From Tolypeutes matacus (taxonomy: Eukaryota; Chordata; Mammalia; Cingulata; Chlamyphoridae), in contig JAKSZT010053881.1 of the NCBI GenBank assembly GCA_026826555.1, positions 9,981,485 to 10,045,484 of the forward strand: DNA of 64,000 nt. Direction: 5' to 3'. The position numbers and the translations under genes were made by a program. Below are positions 43,165 to 55,359 of the stretch, one piece after another. The notes beneath the pieces are model-generated. The model did not search any database, was not told where the DNA came from, and was given only the letters and a program-made list of their open reading frames with translations. How positions within the stretch are numbered: position 1 is the first letter of the stretch; each line of letters begins with the position of its first letter.

Positions 43165-43630
43165 TGGAGTGGTTTGGAACTAGGTACCCCAGAAAAACAT
43201 GTTCATAAACTTAATCCATTTGTACAGGTATGAACCCATTTTAAGTAGGACTTTCAATGAGGTTACTTCATTAAGGTGTGGCCCAACTCAAGTATGATGG
43301 GTCTTAATCCTATTACTGGAGTCCTTTATAAGCAGAATGAAATTTAGACTGATAGAAAGCCACGGGAAGTAAGAAGCTGTAGGTCAACAGAACCCGGAAG
43401 AGAAGCGAGAAGCCAGGAAAGCACACCATGTGCAATGCTATGTGACAGAGAAGCTAAAGATCAAGGATCACTGATAGCGTGCCCCAGAGTACCAGTCTTT
43501 GGGAAGAAAGCATCGCCTTGATGATGCCTTGATTTGGACTTCTAGTCTCAAAACCATGAACCAATAAATTCCCTTTGCTTAAGCCAACCCATTTCATGGC
43601 ATTTTCTTTAGCAATGAGGAAACTAAAACA
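43165..43630 (+). mobile_element. Solo LTR (MaLR-like, 466 bp)
   Basis: It starts TGGAGTGGTTTGGAAC, has CCAATAAATTCC near the 3' end and ends GGAAACTAAAACA, flanked by perfect ACCCC (43160-43164 and 43631-43635). It interrupts the L1 3' UTR. There is no internal region. Confidence 0.82.
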
Positions 43631-43729
43631 ACCCCCTACTCAGATACCCAGATTTACCAGGTTTTAACATTTTTGCCACATTGGTTATATCATTCAGTGC
43701 TTGCCAGTCTGTCTGCCTGCCTGCCTATC

Positions 43730-43755
43730 TATTTTTCTTTCTTTCTTTCTTTCTT

Positions 43756-43837
<82 letters not shown>
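43730..43837. repeat. (CTTT)n(CTAT)n microsatellite
   Basis: About five CTTT units run into about twenty CTAT units. It is probably length-variable between individuals. Confidence 0.97.
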
Positions 43838-43839
<2 letters not shown>

Positions 43840-45409
43840 CTAAACTTCTGAGAGTAGGTTGCATATATCATGTACCTTTAACACTTAATACTTTTGTGTA
43901 TGTTTCCTAAGAACAAGGATATTCACTTATATAATCTAATTAAGTACAAGTTCAAGAAATTTAATATTGATAGAAAGCATAAGTCTATATTCCAAAATTT
44001 TCAATTGTCCCATTAATGTCCTTAACTCCTCCCTTATTAGATCCACTCTAGGATCAGGTATTGCATTTAATAGTCATTGTCTCCTTAGCCTCTCTCTTTT
44101 ACTTTTTAAATTGTGGTAACAATATATACAACATAAACTTCCCCATCAAAACCATTCCCAGGCACATAATTCAGCAGGATTAAACACATTCACAATGTTG
44201 TACTACCACCACTAACCATTACCAAAATTCCATCACCTCAAAGAGAAATCCTGCAGCCATTATGCATTAGTGTATTTCCTCTCACCCCTTGCCCCTGATA
44301 ATCTGTACTCCATTTTCTATCTCTATGAATCTGAAAATTCTAGTTATTTCATGTAAGTGGAATCATACAATAGCTATCCTTTTGTGTTTGGCTTATTTCA
44401 CTTGACATGCTATCTTCAAGGTTCATCTATGTTGTAGCATGTATCAGAACCTCATTCCTTTTGTACTGCACAACAATGTTCCATTGTATGTATATACCAC
44501 ATTTTGTTTATCCATTGACCTGATAGCCATTTGCATTTCTTCCAACTTTTGACTACTGTGCATAACACTGCCATGAACACTGGTGTACAAATACCTGTTC
44601 GAGTCCTTGCTTTCAATTCTTTTAGATATATACCTAGAAGTGGGATAGCCAGGTCATATGTAAGTTCTATGTTTAACATTTTTAGGAATCACCAACATTT
44701 TACATTCCTACCACATTATATTAGGGTTCTTATTTCCCTGCATCCTTGCCAGCACTTGTTATTTTTATTTAAAAAATTTTTTTAAATAGCCATTCTAGTA
44801 GATGTGAGGTGGCAGCTCAATATAGTTTTTTATTTTTTTATTTTTTTTATTTTTTATTTTTGTTTGTCAATATAGTTTTGATTTGCATGTCTCTAATGGC
44901 GAATGATGTTGAGCAAATTTTCATGTGCTTACTGGCTAATTGTATACCTTTTTTGGAGAAGTGTCTATTCAAGTCCTTTGCCCATTTTTAAATTGAGTTG
45001 TCTTTTTGTTGTTGAGTTATAGGATATCTTTATTTATTCTGGATATTAAACCTTTATCAGATATATGGTTTCCAAATATTTTCTCCTATTATGTTGGTTG
45101 CCTTTTCACTTTCTTGGTAATATCCTTTGATGCATAAAACTTTTTAACTTTGATGAAGTCCAATTTATCTATTTTTTTATTTTGTTGCTCATGCTTTTGG
45201 TGTCAAGTCTATGATTCCATTACCTAATACAAGGTCCTGAAGGTATTTCCCTATATTTTCTCCTGAGATATAGTTTCAGCTCTTACATTTAGGTTGTTGA
45301 TCCATTTCGAGTTAATTTTTGTATATTGTGTGAGGAAAGGGACCACTTTCATTCTCTTGCATGTGGGTATACAGTTTTCCCAGAAAAATTTTCTAAAGAG
45401 ACTATTCTT

Positions 45410-45634
45410 GGGAGCGGATGTGACTCAAGTAGTTGAGCTCCCGCCTCCCACACGGGAGGTCCCGTGTTTGGTTCCTGAAAAAACAAAGGCAAACAACAAG
45501 CAAAACAAACAAAAAAACCAACTCAGGGAAGCTGATAGGCTCAGTGGTTGAGCGCCGGCTTCCCACATATGAGGTCCCAGGTTCAATTCATGGCCCTGGT
45601 ACCTAAAAAAAAAAAAAAAAAAAGAAAGAGACAG
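45410..45634 (+). mobile_element. Dimeric tRNA-derived SINE
   Basis: Two tRNA-like heads (45411-45478 and 45528-45602) are joined by a CAAA-rich linker ending AAACCAACTCAGGG, followed by an A tail. The duplication AGAGACTATTCTT is perfect (45397-45409 and 45635-45647). It has the same architecture and linker as the element at 47694. Confidence 0.9.
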
Positions 45635-47693
45635 AGAGACTATTCTTTCTCCCATGGAATGGACTTGGAACTCTTGTTGAAAATCAGTTGGACATAGATG
45701 TGTGGGTTTATTTCTGAACTCTTGATTCTATTCCATTGGTCTATAGTTCTGCCCTGGTGATGGATTTGATTACTATAGCTTTCTAATAAATTTTGAAATT
45801 GGGAAGTGTGAGTCCTCTAATTTTGTTCCTTTTCAAGATAGTTTTGGCTATTCAGGGCCTTTTGCCCTCCCATGTAAATTTTATGATTAGCTTGTTCATT
45901 TCTGCAAAGATGGCTGTTGGACTTTTGACTGGGATTTTACTGAATCTATGAATCGCTTTGGGTAATACTGATATCTTACTGATATCAAGTCTTCCAATCC
46001 ATAAGCATTGGATATATTTTCATTTATTCAGGTCATTATTAAGTTCTTTCAGTAAAGATTTGTAGTTTTCCATATACAAGTCTTTTATATACTTGGCTTA
46101 ATTTATTCCTAGATATTTTATGCTTTTAGTTTCTACTGCTTCCTTTTTGGATTGTTCATTGCTAGTGTATTAAAACCACTGATATTTCTGTATTGATCCC
46201 GTAACCTGCCAATTTGCAGAATACATTAGTTCTAGTGGCTTTGTACAGATTCTTTGGGATTGTCTCTATATAGGATCATGTCATCTGTGAATAAGGATAA
46301 TTTTACTTCTTTCTTTCCAATTTGGATGCTTTTATTTTTTTCTAATCTAATTGCTCTGTCCATTGCAATGTCGAATAGCAGTGGTGAAAGAGGGCATCCT
46401 AGTCCTGTTCCTGATGTTAGCATGAAAGCTATCAGTCTTTCACCATTAAGTTATGAGGTTAGCTGTGGGTTTTTTATATGTCCTTTATCGATTGAGGAAA
46501 TTCCCTTTTATTCCTATTTTTCTGAGTGTTTTTAATCAAGAAAGCGTGCTGTAATTTGTGAAATAACTTTTCTGCTCCAATTGATCATGTGGTTTTGTAC
46601 TCTTCATTCTATTAATATGGTGTATTATATTAATTGATTTTCTTATGTTGAACCACCCTCCTTGCATTCCTAGGATAAATCCCACTTAATTGTGGTGTGT
46701 TATTCTTTTAGTACATTGCTGGATTTGATTTACTAGTATTTTTTTTTTTTTTTTTTTGGTGAGGATTTTTGCATCTATATTAAGAGGGATATTGGTCTGT
46801 AATTTTTCTGTGGTATCTTTTTTGAGTTTTTGTATTAGGGTGGTGTTGGCCTTATAGAATGAGTTAGGAAGTGTTTCTTACTCTTCAATTTTCTGGAAGA
46901 GTTTGAGAAGGATTGGTGTTAATTCTTCTTGGAATGCCTGGTAAAATCCACCAGTGATGCCATCTGGTCCTGGACTGTTCTTGGTTGGGTGGCTTGCTTG
47001 TTATTGAACTCAATCTCTTTGTTATTGGCCTGTGAGATCTTCAATTTCTTCTTGAGTCAGTTTAGGTAAATTGTGTGTTTCTAAGAATTTGTTCAATTCA
47101 TCTGTCTAATTTGTTGGCTTACAAATGTTCACCATATCCTCTTATAACCCTTTTTATTTCTGTGGGGTTGGTGGTAATGTCTCCCCTTTCATTTGATTTT
47201 TATTTGTATATATTTTTTGTCAGTCTAGCTAAAGGAATGTCAATTTTATTGACCTTTTCAAAGAACTTTTTGTTTCATTGAATCTATTGTTTTTCTATTT
47301 CATGTATCTCCTTATTCTAATCTTTTTTATTTCCTTCTCTCTGCTCACGTTGGGTTTGGTTTGCTCTTCTATTTCTAGTTCCTCGAGGTATGAGGTTTGG
47401 TTACTGATTTGAGATCTTTCTTCCTTGAAAAATAAACATTTAGGGCTATAAATTTCCCTCTGAGATCTGCTTTTCCTGCACCTCATAAGTTTTGGCATAT
47501 TGTGTTTTTGTTTGCATTCATCTCAAGACATTTCCTTGTGATTTCTTTTTTACCTACTGTATGTTTAAAAGTATAATGTTTAATTTCCACACAATTGTAA
47601 ATTTTCCAGTTCTCCATCTGTTGTTGACTTCTAGCTTCATTCCATTGTGATGAGAGACGATACTCTGATTTAAATCTTTTAAAATTTCTTGAG

Positions 47694-47932
47694 GGGAGCA
47701 GATGTGGCTTAAGCAGTTGAGCACCTGCTTCCCACATGGGAGGTCCTGGGTTTGGTTCCTGATGCCTCCTAAAAACAAAAAAAACCAAACAACAAGCAAA
47801 CAAATGAAAAAACCAACTCAGGGGAGCCTATGTGGCTCAGAGGTTGAGTGCCAGCTTCCCACATACAAGGTCCCAGGGTTGTATGTGAGCTCTGGTACCT
47901 CGAAAAAAAAAAAAAAAAAAAAAAATTGAGAC
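47694..47932 (+). mobile_element. Dimeric tRNA-derived SINE, same subfamily
   Basis: The heads are at about 47694-47770 and 47820-47900, with linker AACAACAAGCAAAC and AAACCAACTCAGGGG. The duplication AAATTTCTTGAG/AAATTTATTGAG (47682-47693 and 47933-47944) has one mismatch. Confidence 0.88.
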
Positions 47933-49149
47933 AAATTTATTGAGCTAACATTTGGTCTATTCTAGAGAATGGTAAGTATGCACTTGAGAAGAATGGATAT
48001 TTTGCTTTGGTTGCTTAAGTGTTCTATATACGTCTGTTAGGTCTAATAGGTTTATAATATCAAGTACTCTATTTCCTTATTGGTCATCAGTCTGGATGTT
48101 CTATCCATTATTAAAAGTGGTGTATTGAAGTCTCCTACTACTAATGTAGAACTATTTATTTCTCCCTTCATATATGTCAATATTTGTGTCATATATTTTG
48201 GGGTTCTGTTTTTAGGTATATACATGTTCATACTTGTTGTATATTCTTCTTGTATTGACCCTTTATCCCTTGTAATAGTTTTTTGGCTTAAAGTCTATTT
48301 TATTTGTTGTAGTACAACCACCCACACTCTCTTTTCATTACTATTTGTATGGAATAATTTTCTTCATGCTTTCACTTTCAACCTACATGTGAATTTGAAT
48401 TTAAGGTGAGTCTCTTATAAACAGCATATAGCTGGGTCATTCTTTTTTTTAATCGATTTTGCCAATTTCTGCCCTTTGACAGGAGATTAACCCATTTACA
48501 CATGAAGTAACTAGGATTACTTCTGATACATTGCTACTTGGTTTCTGTAAGCTTTACAAATTCTTCCATTTCTGCCTTCTTTATATTTATTTGATATTTT
48601 GTAATGAACCCTTCAGAATACTTTCTTATTTGCTTCTGTGCATATTTTTCAGATTTTTTTGTGATTATCATAGGCTTAAATTTAACATCCTATATCAATC
48701 ACCATCTTGCTTAATTTTTTGATATCAACTTAAATTCAATAGCATACACAAACCATGTTCCTATACTCCTCCGTTAACCCACCTTTATGTTGTTCTTGTC
48801 ACAAATTACATCTTTATACATTTTGTGTTTAAAACTATAGATTTGCCATTACTTTTTATGCATTTTCTTTTTAGATCCTGTCACAAGAAAAACAGGAGTT
48901 ACAAAACAAGCTACAACAGTACTAGCATTTACATTTACCCATGTAGTTACCATTATTGGAGATTTTAAATTTTTTTTATGTGGCTTTGATCTATTGTATA
49001 GTGTCCTTTCCTTTCAACTTGAAGAAATCCTTTTGCATTTCTTGTAGGGCAGGACTAATGATGAAAACTCTCTCAGCTTTTGTTTATCTGGGAATGTCTT
49101 AATTTCTCCCTCATTTTAAACAGACACTATAGTCAGATACAGAATTCTT

Positions 49150-49431
49150 TTTTTTTTTTTTTTTTAATATAAATAACAAACTATTTTTAGAGAACTTTTA
49201 GATTACTGAAAAGTACATCAACAGTATAGGGGATTCCCTCTCTCCCTTCCACCTTTCCCCATATATCTTACATTAATGTGGTACATTTGTTACAATTGAT
49301 GAACCAATATGGAAGTATTGCTACTAGCCAAGGTCTATAGTTTACATTATGGTTTACACTTTGCACTGCACAGTTTTATAGGTTTTGACAAATGTATAAT
49401 GGTCTGTATCCACCACTGCAATATCGTGCAC
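49150..49431 (-). mobile_element. 5'-truncated L1 3' fragment nested in the large L1
   Basis: The unit begins with poly-T on plus and then reversed L1 3' UTR. Flanks AGATACAGAATTCTT (49135-49149) and AGATATAGAACTCTT (49432-49446) form a two-mismatch target-site duplication. Confidence 0.8.
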
Positions 49432-51729
49432 AGATATAGAACTCTTGATTGACAATTTTTTCTTTTCAGTATTTCAAGTATGCCATCCCACTGTCTTCTT
49501 GCCTCCATGGTTTCTGATGATAAATTGACACAAAATTATTGAGGCTCCCTTGTACATGGTGAGTTCTCTCTTGTGCCTGTCAGCACTCTGTTTTTGTCTT
49601 TGGCATCTGGCAGCTTGATTATAATGCGTTTTGATGTGGGTCTATTTGAATTTATCCTGTTTGGAGTGTATTGAGATTCTTGGATATGTCTATTCATGCC
49701 TTTCATTAAATTTTAGAAACTTTCAGCCATTATTTCTTTGAATATTCTTTCTGCCCCTTGCTCTCTTCTCCTTCTAGAACTCCCCTAATGCAGATATGGG
49801 TACTCTTGATGGACACCTTTGGTGTCCCAAAGGTCTCCTGGGCTCTGTTTACCTCATTCTTTTTTCTTTCTGCTCCTCATTCTAAGTACTTTCAACTGCC
49901 TTATCTTCAAGTTCACCAATTCTTTTTTCTGCCAGCTCTAATCTGCTGTTGAAACTCTGTAGTGGATTTTTAAAAATTTCAATTATTGTGGTCTTCAGTT
50001 CCAGTATTTCTGTTTGGTTCCTTTATATGATTCTATCTCTCCTTTCTTTCTTTTTTTTTTTTTTTAATTTACCTTTCATTTCCTGATTTCATTTAGTTGT
50101 GTTTTCCTTTAACTCTTTGAGCATATTTAAGATTAGTTTTAGAATGTTTTTGTCTGGTATGTCTAAAATCTGACCTTCCTATTGACAGTTTCTTATATTT
50201 TACCTTGCTTCTTTGCATGGGCCATCACTTCCTGTTTCTTTGCATGCTTTGTAATCTTTCATTGCACACTGGATATTTTAATGTATCTTTGTAATTTAGC
50301 AACTGAGGTATATGTTACTTAATCTTGTATCCAGCTATTGTTATAAGAGATCTTTCCTTGAATGCTAGGAGTTAACAACAATAAGAAAACCCCAAAAACA
50401 TACCCTTCCAGTCTTTGCAGATTGTCTTGTGTGAGTGCTGTCCTTCAGAGATTAATCAGTCTATCAATAAGTATAATAAACAGCCTGTGGCAAAAGTGTA
50501 TGGTCCTTCCAGCCTTTTCTGAATATGCATCTTGTTCTGCACATCCATGTGTGGCCTTAGGAATTCCCTCATTTGCTGTTCCAAATGTCCCTTTTATCTT
50601 AGGAAATAGTTTCCCCTCCTAGTCCAAGGTGCTATGTCATATGTCTTAAAGCTGGTAATCTTTTGCCCCAGACAGATGTGATCTGACTTTCTTAATAGTG
50701 TAATAGGTGCCCTGTGAGTCATTTCTACATTCTGGGCAACTTCTGGGATGGCAAGCCTGTGATAAGTGTCCTGGTTTAATGCTTCAGGTTGCCACCTAGT
50801 AGAGACATACATACACTCTAGTATGTGCATAAGGATTACTCTGCTCACTCTGCAACCAGGACCAGGGATCCACACTGGGAGCATAGCTCTGAGCTAGGTA
50901 GAAGGCAGAAGGGCCAGCCATGGTTCTTGAGGTTTTACTACTATTTCTAAGTTGCCCTTTTCTTGATTTGATGCTTATCTAGTTACTATAATCCTTTAAC
51001 TATTTTCCAGAGCTCTGAGAAAGATGATTTTTGCTTGTTGTTTAAAGTTCTGTAGGAAAGAAACCCTAGAGCATCTCACTCCACCATCCTGGTAATATCT
51101 CTCTCGGTCACACTCAATACATCTTTATGGATGGTTTTTCTAACCTTATATATTTACTTAAAAAAATAGAATGGTCACTACATATATGGTTTTATAACCT
51201 GCTGATTCACTTAGTAACATAACAAACACCTTTCAGTGTTATAATCTTTTAAAGGCTATATGATATCTCATTAGGAATGTATGGTATGATCTATAGCCAA
51301 TCCTCTTATATGGAAATTAAGGCCTCCAACTCCTGTTATAAATTGCACTGCCATGAAAATCTTTGAACATAAAACTTTGCAGAGTTGCCAGGTTATCTCC
51401 TTAAGACATAGAACCATAAGTATAAAATATAGTTCAAGGATATCAACATTTTGAAGATCCTTGATATCTGTGTTGAAGCTATCATCCAGGAGAATGGCAT
51501 GAATTTATGTTCTCAATAGCACTGCCTGAAAAGTCTGGTTTCCCTATAACCTTACACTACTTTTTTTCTTTCATTTTTGCCAAACAGATAAATAAAAAGT
51601 TTAAAACTTTTACAATGTAATATTTTTTTAAAATACAGGGGATAATACAGTGAACCCCCACTTTGTCCATTACTCAGTTGTAACAATCCTTAAATTATGG
51701 CTACTTTTTAAAAAACATAATTCCCACCC

Positions 51730-51750
51730 CACCCCCACCCCCACCCCCGG
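51730..51750. repeat. (ACCCCC)n simple repeat
   Basis: A short C-rich tract of CCACCC units; the G-rich complement has four G-runs. Confidence 0.8.
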
Positions 51751-51795
51751 AATATTTGGAAGCAAATGAAAAAGGATTTTTAAAGATAACTTTGG

Positions 51796-51961
51796 GGGAA
51801 GCGGCTGTGGCTCAATCAGTAGGGCTCCCGTTTACCATATGGGAGGCCCGGGGTTCGGTTCCCGGGGCCTCCTGGTGAAGGCAAGCCCGCCCGCACGGCG
51901 TGGTTGGCTGACCCAGCGAGCACAAGCAGCAAGGGGGGGAAAAATGAAAAAAAAAATAAAA

Positions 51962-51989
<28 letters not shown>
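51796..51989 (+). mobile_element. DAS SINE, full length
   Basis: Complete A- and B-box copy with a long A tail. Perfect duplication AAAGATAACTTTGG (51782-51795 and 51990-52003). Its near-identity to the 16947 and 27740 copies indicates the youngest subfamily. Confidence 0.93.
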
Positions 51990-51992
<3 letters not shown>

Positions 51993-52314
51993 GATAACTT
52001 TGGCTGTTGAACTAGAAGATCTTTTAGAAAGATGTTTCACATAATCTAATTTCATCCTTTAGACTGTTTTATCCTCAAACATGAGCATGTAAAGTAAGCA
52101 AAAACAAGCTTATTATATTGTAAACTTTATTCCCTTCTAATGAATGCCTTCTAGTTTCTATGACATTTCCTAAATAGTATCAGTAAAAGAATCCTAGCTA
52201 CCAGAAAAATTATCTTACTGGCTATTCAACCCAGTGAGCTGTTCTGGAGTCCTTAATTCTAAGAAAATGTCAGTGATATTATGAGTATCCTTCTCATTTC
52301 CTAATTCTCTAGAT

Positions 52315-52498
52315 CAGTAATTCATGAATTTTAGTATTTATAAGAACCACCTGGATTTATTATTTTAAAAATCACAAGCTCCTGGGCCCTACTCTCAGAT
52401 ATCTAGATTAAGCAGGTGGGGCTCAGGATAGGTATTTTAAATAAGCACCCCAGGTGATTCTTAAGGTGAATCCAGAGATCACATAGGGAAAAACACTG
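52315..52498 (+). mobile_element. MER20 (hAT-Charlie non-autonomous)
   Basis: It reads CAGTAATTCATGAATTTTAG, 'agaaccacctgg', 'cctgggccctactctcagat', 'aggtgattcttaagg', ending AAACACTG, the MER20 pattern. The 8-bp flanks are CTCTAGAT/CTCTAAAT (52307-52314 and 52499-52506). Confidence 0.85.
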
Positions 52499-53087
52499 CT
52501 CTAAATGGATCATATTTAGGAATATACTACATTAGGATCATGCTAAGACTACGTGTAAGGGTAAATACCACTGTCATGATCACACTGGCCACTGTCATAT
52601 TTTAAAAATACTCTGGCCTAAATGTAGATGCACAACCAACTGAGGGAAAAAAGCAGATCAAAATGGAAAGGCTAATAAATATTTCTTTTAAGATCTATTT
52701 TTTGGGGTTTAAAACCTAACCCATTTAATTTCAAGTCTGGCCCCATGTGGTAAGTGTTTCTTGGTATTCATCACTGAGGAACACGATTCAATTTTAGACA
52801 TCTCAACATCTCAGTCTACATCTGAGCAAGAAAGCATGTGTGTGTTTAAAAGAGTCAGAGCATTTTCTTCCTCAATCAAATGTCTACCTTCAAGTTTTTG
52901 CCACAGTAAACAGCGTCTCAAAGAGCAGGGCTCCTGAGGGCTCTAGAGACATCTAGACACTATAAGCAGGGCAGACAAGCTCAGGAATTCGGCACCCTGT
53001 CAGTGGGCCTTACTTTGGAATTTATGCTCCCCAGTGTAACAGAGTCAGACTCATTTATAGTTTCCCTACACATGGTTCTTCTGCCCC

Positions 53088-53124
53088 TTTCATTTGAACC
53101 TGTAATTAGCAGGTTCAAATGAAA
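53088..53124. repeat. Perfect inverted repeat, 15-bp arms, 7-nt loop
   Basis: TTTCATTTGAACCTG and its exact reverse complement CAGGTTCAAATGAAA flank the loop TAATTAG. No transposon ends are recognised here. Confidence 0.95.
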
Positions 53125-53289
53125 TATTAAATATATGTCCCAGAGACTTAAATCTTTGGTCTGTTCATGTGCCAGTTGAGCCCTGAATCTCAGCAGAGTT
53201 GTAACACCTATCTCCAGTTCATTGGACTCATCAAGGACAACTTAACAAGGAGATGATGATGGAGAACACCCATCCCAAGGAACAGAGAA

Positions 53290-53440
53290 TGTCTGCAACT
53301 GCAAGCAAGATAGTTCCATCCACACTAATGAAAGATGTTGTTAATGTGGGAAAGTGTGTATATGGGAATCCCCTATATTTTTAATGTAACTTTTATGTAA
53401 TCTAAAGCTCAAAAATAAAAAAATTAAAATAAGAAAAAAT
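53290..53440 (+). repeat. L1-like 3' end
   Basis: The sequence 'gtgtatatgggaatcccctat' followed by 'taacttttatgtaatctaaag' and an AAATAAAAAAATT tail resembles an L1 3' end. The 5' extent is unclear. Confidence 0.5.
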
Positions 53441-54039
53441 ATTCAAGTTTTGTTCTGAGGACCTGCTTCATATCCAATGGGCCATATCCTTTAAGGGATA
53501 ACATATACTTTAGGAGTATAGCTCTAGTTCACCAGACTTGATAGAATAATTTCTTAATATAACAACTCTACAGTCATTTGAGAGAAACACACACAGGTGT
53601 GGAACGAGACTGAAGGAACATTTTATTATAATGACATATGAGTCAATTCAGAATCAGTGCCAATGACAGTGCTATGTTAATAAAATGCCTCTAATATACA
53701 ATGAAAGAATAAATGTTTCTTGCCTAGATTAGTAATTTTAGGCTGATCTTTGCAATATTCTTTTAAAATTTTGTTTGAAATTTTAGGACTTAAAATTATT
53801 AGACACCACTTTGCAAACGTAAAAAAAAAAATCCCCATGATTAGCTCATCAGACTTTGGTACTCTTAAAAGCAGTCTACTGCTTCTTTTAGGTTTTTATA
53901 CAACCTCAGGCTCTCTCATTAGAACAGCAGAAAAGTTTTACTACAATAGTATTCCAGTTTTAGACAGGTCTCAGAAGACCATCTCTAGGGAAATTTAGGA
54001 ACTTTAACATGTACGCTAAATAACTTTCTTTAGGTTTCT

Positions 54040-54440
54040 CCCAGAATGGTTGAGTCTGCCCCTACCATTCTTTCTGGTGTCACACATTTGAAAGGCTTTG
54101 TTAGGTAGAAGAAGCATGTGCTCAAAGTATGGAGGAAGAGAGCACATAGTAGGTCTGAGAAACCAATAAGCAGTGTAATACTAAGGTGTTTGGATATTGG
54201 GATTAGGAGAGTGAAAAGAGATAAGGTATGCAAGGGCTCACTCATGAAGGGCCTAGCTAAGGAGTCATGCTTTAAGGCTTGAATTTTATACTGAAGGCAA
54301 AAGGGAGCCACTGAAGTATTTCAAGCAGGAGAGTGATCAGATATGCATTTTAGAAAGACTGCTTGGTCAGGCTGCAGTGGAGAGAATGGACTGGAATGGA
54401 GCAAGCAGTAACTAAGAATTGTCTCATTAGTTGAAACAGA
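54040..54440 (+). repeat. L2 LINE relic
   Basis: It shows the L2 phrases 'aagggctcactcatgaagggcc', 'ttgaattttatactgaaggcaaaagggagccactgaag' and 'agcaggagagtgatcagatatgc'. The frame is not preserved. Confidence 0.8.
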
Positions 54441-54609
54441 GGAATTTAAATTATTTTTCAACATATTTCATCAGGAACCTATAATGCTTTAAAATTAGAT
54501 GTTCTCTGATATTTTTCCATAGCATGTTCCACAATGATATGACAAAAGTGCTTTAGAAAAATTTGAGACTCTGTTCATTTTAAGACTAGGTTTAGGTTCC
54601 TTTATTGTT

Positions 54610-55200
54610 TGTTTTAAAGTGAGATAAAATGTCCAGTAAAGTGCACAGATTTTAAGTACACAGGTTGTTTACTTATGTACATACCCATGTAACCACCACT
54701 CAAGATCAAGATAGAGAACATTTTCAGAACTCCAGGAGGCTCCCTTGGGTCCTCTCCCAAGGATTACCCTCTCCCACCCTCTGCCCAAAGGTAAACTCTA
54801 TTCTGACATTTATCACCACAGAATAGTCTTGCCTCTTTTTAAACTTAATATAAAGGAATTATATGGCATGTACTCATTTGTGCCTGGTTCCTATTACTCA
54901 AATTATGCCTGTGAGAGTCATCCATGTTGACACATATAGCAATAGTTTGCTTTTTCTTTGCTGTATAGTATTCCATTGAGTTATTTATCCATTCTCCTCT
55001 TAATGGCCATTTGGGTTGTCTCTTGTTTGGGGCTAATACATATAATGTTGCTATGAAAATTCTTAAACATGTCTTTTGGTGGACATCAGCACTTATTTCT
55101 CTTTGGTATAAATCCAAGAGTATGATGGCTGGGTCATAGAAAATATGAATGTTTAGATTTAGAAGATACTGTTACACCATTTTCCAAAGTGGTTTTAACA
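54610..55200 (-). mobile_element. Old L1 3' region, antisense
   Basis: The plus strand reads 'agtaaagtgcacagattttaagtac', 'gtgagagtcatccatgttg', 'tagtattccattgagttatttatccattctc', which is reversed L1 3' end sequence. Confidence 0.75.
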
Positions 55201-55359
55201 ATAGGCTCCTTAATTTTCACAAGATAACTCTTAACTTACTTCTATATGTTAGTTGTCAAACCGAATGAATGGTTCCTTAATTGAGCTGTATTGAATAACA
55301 ACATTCATTCCAGGTTATTAAGAGAAAATACAACATTGAATTTTCAGCTAGCTAATCAT

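Larger units (their letters stand above)
43060..44095 (-). mobile_element. Old L1 3' UTR, antisense, interrupted by an LTR and a microsatellite
   Basis: The plus strand begins T-rich and then reads 'caaacttacaggacagttgc' and, after the LTR, 'cagatttaccaggttttaac', the familiar reversed L1 3' UTR. Confidence 0.65.
44095..51105 (-). mobile_element. Old, nearly full-length L1, antisense in EVI5 intron
   Basis: Read on plus, the order is reversed 3' UTR, ORF2 C-terminus (about 44.8-45.3 kb), the reverse-transcriptase region (about 45.8-46.5 kb, with a minus-strand fragment LFTDDMILY containing the DD core of RT), the endonuclease side (47-48.5 kb), the ORF1 coiled-coil region (about 49.7-50.2 kb), and a 5' end near 51080 ('cactccaccatcctggtaatatc'). 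All frames are broken. It is interrupted by dimeric SINEs at 45410 and 47694 and an L1 3' fragment at 49150. It is not capable of retrotransposition. Confidence 0.82.

Noticed and set aside
43730..43837. CRISPR-like or regulatory array
   Set aside because: It is a plain tetranucleotide microsatellite without spacers.
46232..46423. Short frame encoding LFTDDMILY, resembling reverse transcriptase
   Set aside because: It is a real L1 ORF2 relic but only 63 residues, broken on both sides, within the old L1 annotated at 44095-51105. Not a gene.
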